A DNA stretch of 64,000 nucleotides from Uranotaenia lowii (GCF_029784155.1 NC_073692.1:274331413-274395412); one strand, 5' to 3'; counted from the first letter of the stretch, positions 24,556 through 36,227 are shown. A program made the numbers and translations. Notes: generated by a model not told the origin, from the letters alone.

Positions 24556-25960
24556 TCTATATATACATATATAAAGCAATTTCTGTATGTTTGTTTGTTT
24601 GTTTGTTTGTTTGTTTGTTTGTTTGTTTGTTTGTTTGTTTGTTTGTTTGTTTGTTTGTTTGTTTGTTTGTTTGTTTGTTTGTTTGTTTGTTTGTTTGTTT
24701 GTTTGTTTGTTTGTTTGTTTGTCCTCAGTCGCCTTAAGAGCTAGATAGCTGAAATTTGGCATGGATGCTCATTAGGACCAGGAATGATGAAAAATGTTTC
24801 CAGATTTTCGGATGACCCCTTCTGAAGAGGGTCGTCCATACAAGGCAAATATTGTTTTCGCGATATTGACGGTACTTTTTGTCGGATTGTGTTGAAATTT
24901 TGCACATGAGTGTTTTAAAATGTAAGCAATCGATTTCAGGTGTCAAAGTTTGTGTAAGGGGTCATCCAAAGGGGTCATCCATATTAACTGTTCACTGTTT
25001 TTGCGATATTGACGTTACTATACATCGTATTCAGATTAAAATTGGAGCACAATAGTTTTGAGTGGCGGGAAATCGTTTTGAAGTATCAAATATAGTGTAA
25101 GGGGCCGGCAAAAGGGGTCGTCCATAATAACTTTTCAATATTTTTGTAATATAGACGTTTTTATGCATCGGATTGGGATGAAAATTTGCGCATAGGAGTT
25201 ATTTGGGACAAACAATTGATTCCACTTATCCAAATTACAAGCAGGGGTTGGCAAAAGGGGTCGTCCATACTAACTTATTACTTTTAATGCGATATTGTCG
25301 TTATTATACGTCGGATTGAGATGAAAATTGGTACACGGGAGTTTTGAGGGACGAGCAATCGATTTCAGGTATTAAATTCAGTGTAAGGGGCTGGAAAAGG
25401 GGTTCGTCCATATTAACTTTTCAATATTTTTGTGAAATTGTCGTTATTATACATCCGATTGAGATGAAAATTTGCACACGATAGTTTTCAGGGGCGAGCA
25501 ATCGATTTCAGAAGTCAAATTTTTTGCCAGGGGTCGACGAAAGGAGTCGTCCATAAAAGTTGATTTTTTTTCTGATTTTAACAATATTGAAGCTGTTATG
25601 CATTGGATTGGTTTGAAAATTTGCAAACGGGAGTTTTGAGGGAGAAGCAATTGATTTCAGACATCAAGATTGTATGAGAGGCCACCAAAAGGGTTTTAAC
25701 GTTTTAGCAATAATTGCGATGTTATGCAAAGATCGAATCAAAATTAATACATGGGTTTTTTTTGGCATGGTTCATTAATTCTTGATTTCAAATTTAGTAT
25801 CAAACGAAAGAAAAAATGATCATCGAATATTTTTGCAATTATTACTTTATATTGAATTTAGAAGTGCAGTTGGAAAATTCTTGGGAATTGACTTTCACAC
25901 AAACTGTTCATGACATATTCCAAGTTCAATGCGAAACGGAGTTCGTATGGGATCAGCTAT
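24556..25960 (+). mobile_element. Helitron-like non-autonomous element, copy 1
   Basis: The element begins TCTATATATACATATATAAA after an A, followed by a (GTTT)n tract, and ends cggagttcgtatgggatcag then CTAT before a T. Copy 2 (36488-38173) has matching ends, with TC at the start and CTAG at the end. A 5' TC, a 3' CTRR preceded by a small hairpin, and insertion between A and T are Helitron hallmarks; here the last base is altered. The body holds degenerate direct repeats of about 120 bp (cgtccat, gcgatattgtcgttattat, gagttttgagggac). No Rep/helicase is encoded. Confidence 0.7.
24588..24722. repeat. (GTTT)n microsatellite inside Helitron-like copy 1
   Basis: About 33 uninterrupted tetranucleotide units of gttt. 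The corresponding place in copy 2 (about 36514-36538) has only a short imperfect gtttgtttgttcgtttg tract, so the long array arose by local expansion. Confidence 0.97.
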
Positions 25961-26912
25961 TCCTTGTATAAAAATCAAACAAAACCCGAAAATAGAATGT
26001 TAATTGACTATTTAGGTCATGTTTGTTCTCATTTCACAACTCATAGCAGACATAAGAAGAAAATTCTATAACTTTGTCTCAACGCTAATAACATTGCATA
26101 CTTAAAGGCGCTATTTTTTATAATTTAGAGAAAATTAATTATTTTTGCTCTTTTCTTCAGACAATTGTTTGATAAATATTAATTTTGAATAAATATTAGT
26201 AATTTCGTAATCAGCAATCATAACGATCAATTCAGAAGAAGAATATGCCATTTGGAAGGGGGATCAATTGTACCCAACTCTAGGGGATCAATTGTACCCA
26301 TAATCAACATTTTAGAAAACTTTTTCTGAAAAAAGTTGAGAGTTTTCCATTGCTTTGAAAATATGGCATTATGAAGTTCATCTTACGCTCGAACGATTGA
26401 TACATTGGAACATATATTTTTTTCATAATTTTCCAATGTAAAGAACATTTTAAAGTGATGAAAAAAGATCTTCAAGTTACATCTTGTAAAATTTTTCAAA
26501 CAAAGTTCAATAACTCAAACAATTATTTTGTTAAAAAAATTTTTAAACTACAAGCATTGTTATTTTGCTCATTTTGGCACATTTTTCTAGAACATTTGAT
26601 CTTTGTAAGACATTCCAGTTTCGAGATATAGCTAAGGAATCAAGTATCCCCAGGGATCAAGTATCCTCATTCTCCCCTACTCTTGTCGCACAGTGATCAA
26701 AATCCATAAAAAAAAGTTGGTAAAATTTTTTATTTCAAGTGAATGGTTCGTAATTCGATGTGTTATATGTCATATTTTGCATCAATTTAACCAAACAAAT
26801 ACACAAGGATTCTTGTAAGCTTGGCCTAATATTTGTCAGTAAAGTATTCAATTTATGTTTCGAGTTTCCTTCGAAAAGTACATCTGATATACCTGAGCTG
26901 GTACAAAAGTCT

Positions 26913-26967
26913 TTTTATTTATTTTATTTTATTTTATTAGAGAGGCTTGCTTGGTAGATTCGCCTCT
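26913..26967 (-). mobile_element. 55-bp retroposed insert (hairpin plus A-rich tail)
   Basis: A perfect 12-bp direct repeat gtacaaaagtct (26901-26912 and 26968-26979) brackets a 55-bp insert. Read on the minus strand it is agaggcgaatctacc, then aagcaagcctct, then an aataaaataaaat-type tail. The tail sits at the 3' end next to the duplication, as expected for target-primed reverse transcription. AGAGGC and GCCTCT can pair as a hairpin that makes up nearly all of the non-tail part. It is probably a LINE 3' end or an RNA mobilised by one. Confidence 0.8.
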
Positions 26968-26979
26968 GTACAAAAGTCT

Positions 26980-29596
26980 GTAAAAATTTAAGACTCAAAC
27001 ACTTTAAGAATTTTTTATGGTTTAAAGAGGTTAGAAACTATGTTTTACTTGACAAAAATAATAACGATAAAAGTGTTTATATAATTTTGTTCCAGTTCAA
27101 GAATGTTTCGTACTACTTTAACGGAAACTCGAAAGAGAAATTGAATCCTTCACAACAAGGCCAAGGTTTCGCGAAAGAACTTTAGATTCCTATCCATGCG
27201 ATGTTTTGTTGGGTTTTTGCAGAATGTGAAACAAATCACAGCGAATAAGAAACATTTTCTTGAAATAGAAACACACTTTTTGTCAGCTTTTTTAGGATTT
27301 TGGTTACTGTGTGGCAGTCCTGATGTACTAATGTATATCGCAATACTCAAACAACTCAATAACAATGATTCCGAGAGCAATTTAAATACTATGATATAGT
27401 AAATACTGGAATGCTTTTTATTAAAAACCTTCACATATTCAATGATGTTCTTATTTCAAACATTTTAGGAAAAAAAGAGTGTCTGCTATTCATATTAACA
27501 CTGCCAGACGAGTTCATAAATTTACATTCCGCTGTTTACTCAGTTCAAGTGGCCGAATGCGTGCACTTCATGCTGGGAACGAATTGTGTTTTGCTCGTTC
27601 GCCACACAGCAGCAGCAGCACCCGGGCAAATTAATATTCAACTCGTCTAAGGAGGAGAACTTCGTCGAGTCATCACATTATATCTATTCTATTTCATTTC
27701 GTTCGTGAGAATGTGACGACGACAAGAGGCGGCCCCGTGCTTCATAGAATCTTGTGCATTGAAATTGAGATTCAACCCACTACGCCGTCCAATCGCCATG
27801 GCTTGAAAAGCAATTCACTCAGTCAGTTCAGCTCAGTACCAAACCCCGACAATCCTACCTCCATACATATTTCCCATTTGCATGCAAATTCCGAGAAAAA
27901 ACAGAAACAGAAGTCAAAGGGTGTCGACCGTATTATATCCATCAGAATTAATATTCACTTAACCGAATTACGAGCACCGGACCCGCACAGCTTGCGACTT
28001 TCCCGATCGGCCACAGATCAAACCCGACTCGAAAAATAGCGGAGCGCGGCTCAGTAACGCATCATATTTATCAAAGGGCTTGAACGTAATCGAGTTCGCA
28101 GCCCGGGAGCTCCGGACTTGGACCATTATTCAGCACTTGGTGACCATTCAGCATCGCCATCGCCATCGCCATCATCATCAAAGACCAACAACCAGCCAAC
28201 CTTCCGGAGGACGAGTGGGCGAAACAAACAACGCAGCATAAATGTAATAACTGTATCATGTTACTTTGCTGCTACCAGCAGCATAATTCACGCTGCGGCA
28301 TCTTCTTGGCAGCGACGATGACGCGTTTGTATCGTATCGTTTCGTTCCGTTTTGGATTGGTGGGGAAATCCGAGGGGGATGCCGGCACTTATAATGCATT
28401 ACCATTTTATTTTGTTTTATTTTTTTTTCTTGCTCGCTCGCTGGACCCTGGATTGAATCGACCGATCTGTCATCATCCAATTTCCCATGGATCGTACCTT
28501 GCTATCTGGGTTTGATTTCTCGGTATTGGCATTATAGTAGACTACATGAAACACTGCTTCTGCTTTAGATGTTCTGGCTCCCACGCATTAAAAATCATAA
28601 CACACAAACCCGCCTCTTGCCCTTTCTTCCAAGTTCACCTTGCCTTTCCAGTTTATGGATTGTCCGCAAATCGCTGGGGCTTCCCCCCATTTCATTGAGG
28701 ACATTAAACGTTGAACATGGTGGCAGTTGACCAGGAGCCATCCGTGAGTATAGATTCAGAGAAGAGCTTGTAGGCGACCGACAGTTTCGTTTTACGGCAA
28801 CATCTACACTTGTTTGTTTGAACAGGCCGGGATGATCCGTTTATCGATAATAGTGCTTCTCCCAATATGTTCTGGGTGAATGGAACATTGACGTAAAATA
28901 TAAAGTGGAGGAGTTCTATCTGGTTATATCACGGTTGCGTAGCTATCTTCTGCTGGCACGAAGGAAGGGTAAATTTGTATGTAAGAGCTACGATAAGCTG
29001 CAGCTTGTGGAGAATTTAGATTACGTAAAGCTCAGCTCCCTATAGGTAAGATTATTACTTGATGCATACATACACACACATTGGAAATTTCTACGGAAAA
29101 CAAAGACTTGTGGTCTGATATTAGAGATATCTCAGAATATTATCCTTTAAAACTGAAAACAATTGTCATTGGCCATATACTTTCCTCAAAGAGAAATTTG
29201 GTTAAATTTAACTTAGTTTTACTCATACCGATCTAGAGTGGTTTGCAACTTTTCTAAAGACATCGAAAAAAGATTTTTCGTTTAAAAGTTTTTAAGGATT
29301 CAAGAAATTTTTTAAAGTTGTATCCACACTTTTTACAGAAGGTCCCTTTAGAGTTCTTGAGGTTCAATTTGTCACAACTAACTGAAAATTACTTTATAAT
29401 GTACATTCTTAACTCATCGTGACTTAATTTGTATGCAGTTTTGGATTTTGTGAAATCGATAAGGCTGGATATCGTTAAAAAAAATTATTATCGTACAAAT
29501 TACTCAACCCTGCAATCCAGGATCTAGAATATGGCATACTTTCTACAATGGGGCTTATTCTGCGAGGCAAGTGACTTGAAGTGACTTGGTTTTTAG
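26980..29596. other. Mostly non-repetitive spacer, no supported gene
   Basis: The segment 27500-28800 is the most G+C-balanced part of the left half. It has short cagcagcag and (catcgc)n tracts (about 27607-27620 and 28150-28178). ORFs of 60-108 codons overlap on both strands and none is recognised. It could be host regulatory or untranslated sequence, but there is no positive evidence for an exon. Confidence 0.4.
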
Positions 29597-29682
29597 AGTA
29601 GGGTTACCATACGTACTCTTTAAGAGTACATGTACTCTTTTTCGATCAATAAATGAACGCTCAGTGAACATTTTGGTGCGTA
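29597..29682 (+). repeat. Fragment related to the start of the 248-1045 insertion
   Basis: The sequence agggttaccatacgtactc, then agagtacatgtactcttttt, has the same layout as the start of the 248-1045 block (agggttgccatccgtcccgc, then aggacatatcctgctttttt). It is cut off just before the TA target of the element at 29685. Confidence 0.45.
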
Positions 29683-29684
29683 TA

Positions 29685-30639
29685 CCGTCAACCGGGGCAT
29701 CATGCAAAAGCAGGGTTGGATGAAACATTTGTATAACACAACAGTCATTCAATTTTTAATTCAATAAACTGTAATAAACATATCATTGAATGATAACAAA
29801 TTGTTGATGACATATTTTTTGACATCGTGAAAGATTTTTTTAAAGTTTTTGATTCTCATAAAAAATTTAAAAAATCGAGCAATGAATATACAATTTTTTA
29901 CATTTTTCGATGCTGTAAAAAAAATTACCTTGTATGACGGATTGGCTTACAAACTTTATGTTGCTTTCATTATCCTATACTGACACTGTTGGTGTACAAA
30001 AATTTTTCGGACAACCATCAATTTTTATTAAATAAATATTTTTATAATTCAGTTAGCTGTCTGGGGCAAAATGCAACAAAATGCAAATCACAAATAAATC
30101 TCATAAATGGTGTTTCCATATGCTGGGATATGATTTTTTTTTGCATTTTGCGTTCGTTAACATTAAAATTTCATCCATCCTAAGATTTATTTTCATGATT
30201 TAAGCTAAAAGAATATTTTGTAGTATTTCTTACCCTAAATGTATGCAGCAGATTAACACTTTTTTTTTTCTTAAAAACGTTTTTACAGAAAAAATGTTAA
30301 ATTTAATTCGAACAATACCAAAAATTACTGCAATTGGTGCTTTATGCGTTGTGACATCACAAATGTATCAAAAACTATAAATTTTCAAACGTTTTCATAT
30401 GATTTTTTATTAATTGCAGAGTTTGTTGCAAATTACCCCTTTTTCATAGTAGGGTTAAAATCGCATGTTTTTGTAAATTTAAAAATAACTGGTAAAACCA
30501 ATAATTTTTCTGACTACGTCAGTTTGGTGTCTTATCAATCTTAAAACTATTGATGTACAAGAGGTATGATTATCTGTAAGTGTTATGATTTAAGAAGCCA
30601 TTGAAGTTGAAAAGTGATGCATGTTGCCCCAGTTGACGG
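29685..30639 (+). mobile_element. TA-flanked non-autonomous inverted-repeat element, copy B (955 bp)
   Basis: Left end CCGTCAACCGGGGCATCATG; right end reverse complemented CCGTCAACTGGGGCAACATG. TA flanks both sides (29683-29684 and 30640-30641). The internal order (ataacac, ttcaatttttaattcaat, gataacaaa, gatgacat) matches the reverse complement of copy A at 4413-5366. There is no ORF of significance. Confidence 0.82.
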
Positions 30640-30641
30640 TA

Positions 30642-31299
30642 TTTCAGTTGTTTCTGAGATATACACACTTTTGTACAATCTTAAAAAGTTGTATAGAATA
30701 TTCTATATGAGCCTGTACGTACCAAAGTGGAGCCAATATACGGACCAAATTTTGCTCACCTTGAAAATATAAAACTTTGTATTGCGTTTTCAACAATTTG
30801 ATAGCAACTTTGCTTTGCACAAAATCTTAGCATTGTACAACTTACAACTTTCTATTGCCTGTCTCACAATTTGACTACAATTTCCTTTTACAGGTAGCCT
30901 GAGGTTTGCACAACTTTCTTCACCATTTAATACAATTTATTTACTGTATCCCAAAGTAATTATATTTTTCCCTTATTACGATTTTACTATGAATCGCCGT
31001 GAACACAGATGCAATAGAATTGAGTGTTTAATGCGAAAAAAATTGAACCATATACAAATTTATCTATACCTTTCCTCAGTCTCGAACTCACAACGTTTCG
31101 ATCCCTGTCCTTCGATACTTCCTCGGTGCCATTTCATGTTGATACAGACAAGCAAATTTGTTCATGTACAGTTGAGAGCTCCGTCTAAAAATCAGTTGAT
31201 CGTATAATATACCACTGACTGCATCATTTTGGACTCCAAATCTATTTATAGATGCCGTTTTTTGATATACACCTTTAACCTATCTCATAGACGATTCTA
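30642..31299. other. Spacer, no gene seen
   Basis: No feature can be supported; a single 72-codon ORF at 30989 is unrecognised. Confidence 0.35.
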
Positions 31300-32030
31300 T
31301 TACAATAAATAATACTTTTCAGCGCTGTGCAATCTAAACTAGCTATTTACGATATTACTTAGCATAGGAATTGCATTATCAATAATTATTTACCGATTAA
31401 GTTTATCACAATAAGCGACTTTGAATGGCAAGTACGAATAGATTGTTTTAATTCTAATATACGATGTTCTCACAATTACAGTACGACCTTTCATGGAAAT
31501 ACCTTACGCAATCAACTATCTATATAATGCATTTAACTGTATGATTTATTTTATGCATTCAACTATAAATTTAACAGATTCAACTACAAACTGCTGATTG
31601 ACCTTATGCAATCAACTATGAATATAAAGATTCAATTGTAATGGTATAATTGATTCAAATGTAATGGTATAATTGATTGATTCAACTGTAGATATGATAT
31701 ATTCAACTACAATTGTATCATTGATTTTAGGCATTCAACTATAAATATGATAGATTCAATTGTGGTTGTATAATTGATTCAACTGTAAATATGATAGATT
31801 CAACTGTTGTGGTAAAATTGATTCAATTGTCAATATGATAGATTCAACTACAATTGTATCATTGATTTTAGGCATTCAACTATAAATATAATAGATTCAA
31901 CTGTAGTGGTATAATTGATTCAACTGCAGTGGTATAATCGATTCAATTGTAAATATGATAGATTTAACTACAAATATATGATTGATTCTAGGTATTGAAC
32001 CAAAAATATAGTAAATAAAACTATATTGTT
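31300..32030 (+). repeat. A+T-rich minisatellite, left arm
   Basis: Diverged units built on gattcaactataaatatgat and gtataattgattcaact repeat through this block. A higher-order copy of about 150 bp (ttaggcattcaactataaat context) recurs near 31730 and 31870. The same unit in reverse orientation (gttgaatctatcatattta) forms 34850-34958 and 36228-36470. The two arms therefore flank the LINE at about 32090-34790. Confidence 0.8.
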
Positions 32031-32471
32031 ATGACAGATTGTGTGTTTCTTAAATACTATAGTTTTCATCAGTAAAAACAAAAAAAAAAGTAAGTGTGGG
32101 ACCCAATACGTGTTCCCTGTAGCGATCGTATCGCTGTTTTTAGGGCTCAGCCGATAAAACCTGACATCGGTGGCAAAACGCAAGCGCTCTCCGGTGATGG
32201 GGAAACATTTTCCTCTACCAGTTTCTGGCAGCGGTTGTGTAGAAGGCTGACAGCTCCTGGAATTGGGAAAAGTACACCTACTCCGGCTGCCCGGGAATTC
32301 GACGTTTATTTAAACGATCTTGGCAGGATCCCACAGGAAACTAGCATTATGGTAAGTCAGCGAATGATAGATTTATGTCATGATATTGAGTAAATCATCA
32401 GTAAGTAGTTGAGTAATTTCATCAGCTGCACGATGTAGATTCTGCTACGAGTTTTTTCTCTTCCCACATCA

Positions 32472-34606
32472 ATGCTATTCATGATTCGTGTATACCTCCA
32501 CGTACAGCTAAACGTGTTGGGCCCATCATCCATGTTCAACGACCAAATAAGAAAGGATATACTTGATCGAAATTTGGTCTACGAAGACTGGAAGCATGCA
32601 AATGTAAACCAAAAGGATGAAAAATGGCTGAACTATAAAATTATTCGTAATAATGTGACCTCATTGATAAGACGTGCAAAGAAATCTTTTCTTAATCGAC
32701 AGTTTAACGATCAAATCACCGCATCAATGACCTGGAAAAAGCTTAATGTGATAGGAATAGGGAAAGCTAAGCACAATGAAAGCTGTTCTTTTGATCCTCA
32801 ATTGTACAATTTTTTTGTGTCTCATCTCAACACAGTTACTTGTACGCCTGATAGACTTGAGCAACGTGCAATTCTCAGCTTTGAATTTAGGCAAGTTCAT
32901 GATTTAGAAGTGGTCAATGCAATATATGATGTCAAATCGCACGCAATAGGTATGGATGGTGTTTCCATACGCTTTATTCAAATCATCGCTCCTCTCATTT
33001 TAGAGCACATAACACATCTAATGAATTGTGCCATAAACTCATCAAAGTTCCCTACAAGCTGGAAGAATGCAAAAGTTATACCCATGAAGAAGAATAACCG
33101 CTTAAATACTATAGAAAATCTTCGTCCAATTAGTATATTGGTATTGAAAAAAATGGTAAAAACTCAAGTTTCTACACACCTTGATCAATGCCATCTTTTA
33201 TCTGTCAATCAAGCTGGTTTCCGACGTGGTCAAGGAGTAAAAACTGCACTTCTAAGAGTACACAACAACGTCGCCTGTGCCGTGGATCGTAAGGATAATG
33301 CTGTGCTAGTACTCCTGGACTTTTCGAAAGCATTCGACACTATATCACACTCTTGGCTGCTACACAAGCTACAAAGGTTGTTTGGATTCACAGATGCAGC
33401 TCTAAGTTTTATTAATTCATACCTAACAGAAAGATGGCAGTGGGTCTCTTGTGTTGAACAAATTTCTCAACCGGCTTTTATCTCATCGAGAGTACCCCAA
33501 GGTTCTGTTCTGGGACCTCTGCTATTCTCGATGTACATTAATGATCTCCCTGATGTTCTGCAGTATTCCCAAGTGCAAATGTTCGCCGACGATGTTCAGC
33601 TTATTTTCGTCGCTTCTAGGAAATCCTTGGAAGTGCTACCACAGAAAACAGACGTACAAGCTCGAACAAAAAACCGTCAAAAAAGTGTGTAAAATTTCAA
33701 ATGCTATCACCAAAAAAATACGTTAGAAACTGACTGCAAACAGTGCCATCTATTGCGCCGTTCAAGAGTTACAAATCAACTTTAAAGTGCCCAGTTTTCG
33801 AAAAGGCGTAATCGTAGCCAAAAAACAAAAATTAGTTCAAAAAGGGTGTTGGGATTTTTACACAAGTTTCGTGGGCTAGCTTGTACGTCTGTTCTCTGTG
33901 GTGCTACTGACATTCGTGAATAATGATTTGGACAAAGTGAGTAATTGGGCGGCACAAAACTATCTTCGAATCAATCACACCAAAACAAAAGTCCTGATTT
34001 TTGGAAGGAACCAATTTAACACTGGATTGCCAGACATCAACATTGGAAATCAGGTTGTTTTTCCAGTAAACTCAGCAAACAACCTTGGAGGCGTGTTTCA
34101 AAACAATCTTAAGTGGGACAAACTGAATTCTTCACAAGTCGGAAAAATCTATGCTTGCCTTCGTAGTTTGAATGGAATAGCCAGAGGTTTGCCGCGGAGT
34201 ACCAAATAAAAATTGTTCAAAACGCTGATTTTGCCTCACTTCATTTTTGGTGATGTTTTCCAACTAGGCATGCGCAACGAAGAAAAATCTAAACTAGAAG
34301 TCGCACTAAATAGCTGTGTTCGTTACGTTATTGGGCTGCCCTTTTAGGAATTTCTACGAAATGCGTTGTTGCATTTTTCTCCATAGACTTATTCGACGGC
34401 GTGAACCGCAATATCTGCATGCGTATCTAATTCGATTACAAGGACAGCGGACAGGAAACCTAACAGTACCGGTATATGGAACAGCGGCATACGGCAGTAC
34501 TTTGTTCGTTAATGGTGTGGTGTTGTGGAACAATCTGCCAAATTTTTTGAAGTATGAAACGTCGGAAGCAATGTTTAAAATAAGTCGGTTGCAAAACACA
34601 TTTTAA
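32472..34606 (+). pseudogene. LINE reverse transcriptase, disrupted
   Basis: The main frame (32472-33692) contains an N-terminal RT region (NDQIRKDILDRNLVYEDWKH), GMDGVSIRFI, NLRPISILVLKKM, NQAGFRRGQG, LLDFSKAFDTISH, SSRVPQGSVLGPLLF and the catalytic box FADDV (YADD in most LINEs). After the insertion at 33640-33900 the protein resumes with NNDLDKVSNWAAQNYLRIN and KTKVLIFGR (thumb). A stop occurs at about 34207 and a frameshift near 34345, after which RRREPQYLHAYLIRL and FVNGVVLWNNLP complete the C-terminus. Part of the N-terminus lies in another frame just before 32530. The copy is dead; the order of blocks is that of Jockey/CR1-type elements. Confidence 0.85.
33640..33900. mobile_element. 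261-bp inverted-repeat element inserted in the LINE reverse transcriptase
   Basis: The ends CACAGAAAACAGACGTACAA (left) and CACAGAGAACAGACGTACAA (right, reverse complemented) differ at one of 23 positions. A 7-bp direct repeat gtgctac flanks the insert (33633-33639 and 33901-33907). Reading across with one copy of the duplication keeps the reverse transcriptase frame open into TFVNNDLDKV, which confirms the boundaries. It has no ORF. A 7-bp duplication with CA-starting ends could suggest a P- or hAT-related source; this is not settled. Confidence 0.9.
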
Positions 34607-34849
34607 TAATAATTAAAGATTCAATTTGAATAGGACATATTGAATATTATATTTTTTGTGAAAATAAGTAAATGGTTGCTAGAACAGATGAGAACAGTTG
34701 AAATTTGTAGAGAATTCTGAAAGTGACAATTAAAAAGATGTTATCTTACGTCATGTATAAATAAACAAATACAAATACAAAATTTCCCCCCACAAGGTCA
34801 ATCTTCGCCGGGTGCAGAAGCACGGACGTCACGGATATGATATTTTTCA

Positions 34850-34958
34850 ATACAAACAGAAATTTAATGTACAATATTTATAGTTGACCTCAGTGAACCA
34901 ATCATAGAAATAAAATTAAATCTGTCATATTTATAATTAAATCAATTATATTATTATA
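34850..34958 (-). repeat. A+T-rich minisatellite, start of right arm
   Basis: Reverse-orientation units (tttatagttgacc, ctgtcatatttataattaa) of the array at 31300-32030. It is interrupted at a TA by the mariner at 34959-36227 and resumes at 36228. Confidence 0.6.
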
Positions 34959-36227
34959 AAGTCTGCTTCATTTAATATTGGAACACAAACAATTGCGTGT
35001 AGTTCAGTCATTTATTAACGAATTCATAATTTGTTTTTCATACAAATGTAGCATTTTCTTTACTCTATCATAAAAAAAAATTAAAAAAATTATTCATTGC
35101 TGTTTCGAAGAAATTCTCGTACTTTTCCCGTAATACGGCACATTAGGCGGCGCACACCCTTTTCGTTCACCGTTTTGGCGATTTAATTCCACCAGTTCTT
35201 CATTTGAGTCATGTTCCCAACAAGTTTTCCCTTTGCCTAAGCCTCCGCTTCGTGATTGCCCAGTATTTCTCTATCGGCCGGAACTGGGGGCAGTTTGGGG
35301 GGTTGAGGTCCTTCGGTATTACGCTGACCCCGTTCGTTGCGTACCATTCCATAACCGTTTTGCTGTAATGGCAGCTTGCGAGGTCCGGCCAAAACATTAC
35401 TGGACGGTCGTAGGCACGAATAAACGGCAGAATCCGTTTCTGTAGGCACTCTTTTTTGTAGACTTCTGATGTCATTGTCTTGTCAGTGAGAAAGACTTTG
35501 GTTTTCTGTCCACAACTGCATATCCCCTGCCAAATCATGTACTTGCGGGCGAATTTATCCGCAAACACGAACTTAAATTTTGCAGGTACATCCCCCCGAG
35601 CCGTCGCCAAATAAAATTTTTTACCTGGGATTTGCCCAAAGTCCGCCTTCACGTAGGTCTCATCGTCCATCAGAATACATCCGTCGAACTTGGTCAGCAC
35701 TTGGTCGTACAGCTTTCGAGCACGGATTCTGGCCACATTGTTCTGCTTCAGCGTCCGATTTGGCTGTTTGCTGGCTCGGAATGACCTTATTGAGCGGCCT
35801 GGAACTTATTGGCCAAATCGCGGTCTGAAAGATTGGGATTCCTCTTGACGGCCTTGATGACTTTCCCATGCAGTTTCCGGTCAACAGTTCCACTCCGACG
35901 CTTCGAATGCGGCTTCCGAGCCGTCGTCAATGTTTCCTTGTACTGCTTGACAACACGCCATACGGTATTTCTGGGCATTTTAAGCTGTTTAGCTAGCTTC
36001 GTTGCCGACAACAATGGATTTTCAAGAAAACTGTGCACAATTTGATCTCTCCGTTCGGCTTCCATGGCGGTTGTTTACAAAATGCTATCGTTTGGTGTTA
36101 TGACATAAATACATGGTGAAAGGTAATGAATTTCCCGACACGTGGGTGAAAAAAGTTTCCAAATCCGTCCACTAGGAGCGCCACAATGAGCAAAATAATT
36201 TGTTCCAATATTAAATGAAGCAGACTT
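34959..36227 (-). mobile_element. DD37E mariner-type transposon with perfect 27-bp inverted ends
   Basis: The ends start AAGTCTGCTTCATTTAATAT on both sides, and the inverted repeats are identical over 27 bp. TA flanks both (34957-34958 and 36228-36229). Total length is 1269 bp with one transposase gene on the minus strand, disrupted by frameshifts. Perfect ends suggest a younger insertion than the copy at 14217. The insertion lies in the A+T-rich minisatellite arm, which continues on the other side. Confidence 0.93.
35090..36065 (-). pseudogene. DD37E mariner transposase with frameshifts
   Basis: The start at 36065 opens a 92-residue frame with an N-terminal helix-turn-helix (SATKLAKQLKMPRNTVWRVV) and RNPNLSDRDLANKF. 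It stops near 35787; several frame changes fall between there and 35736. The next open frame (175 residues, 35736-35209) holds all three catalytic blocks: MDDETYVKADF, FWPDLASCHY and FRPIEKYWAI. There are 37 residues between the second Asp and the Glu, which defines DD37E. A further frameshift near 35215 precedes a NEKGVRRLM-like C-terminus ending at 35090. Family length is about 340 residues. The catalytic core is intact but the reading frame is not. Confidence 0.9.

Larger units (their letters stand above)
24296..26677. mobile_element. TA-flanked inverted-repeat element split by a Helitron-like insert
   Basis: The left end GGGGAGAGTGGGGATACTTG and the reverse complement of the right end GGGGAGAATGAGGATACTTG differ at two of the first 20 positions. 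TA flanks both (24294-24295 and 26678-26679). The atacttgatcccc motif recurs near each end. Without the insert at 24556-25960 the element is about 977 bp. A partial copy is at 42876-43133. There is no coding capacity. Confidence 0.8.
32094..34790 (+). mobile_element. Degenerate non-LTR retrotransposon (LINE), Jockey/CR1-like
   Basis: A reverse transcriptase reading frame, disrupted in several places, is followed by an A+T-rich 3' UTR ending in an aaataaacaaatac-type simple-repeat tail near 34755-34790. The first ~370 bp are coding-like but unassigned, so the 5' boundary is uncertain and the endonuclease domain is not recognised. A 261-bp element (33640-33900) is inserted in the reverse transcriptase. 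I could not define a target duplication. Confidence 0.7.

Noticed and set aside
24588..24762. 74-codon (NKQT)n ORF on the minus strand
   Set aside because: It is the translation of the (GTTT)n microsatellite.
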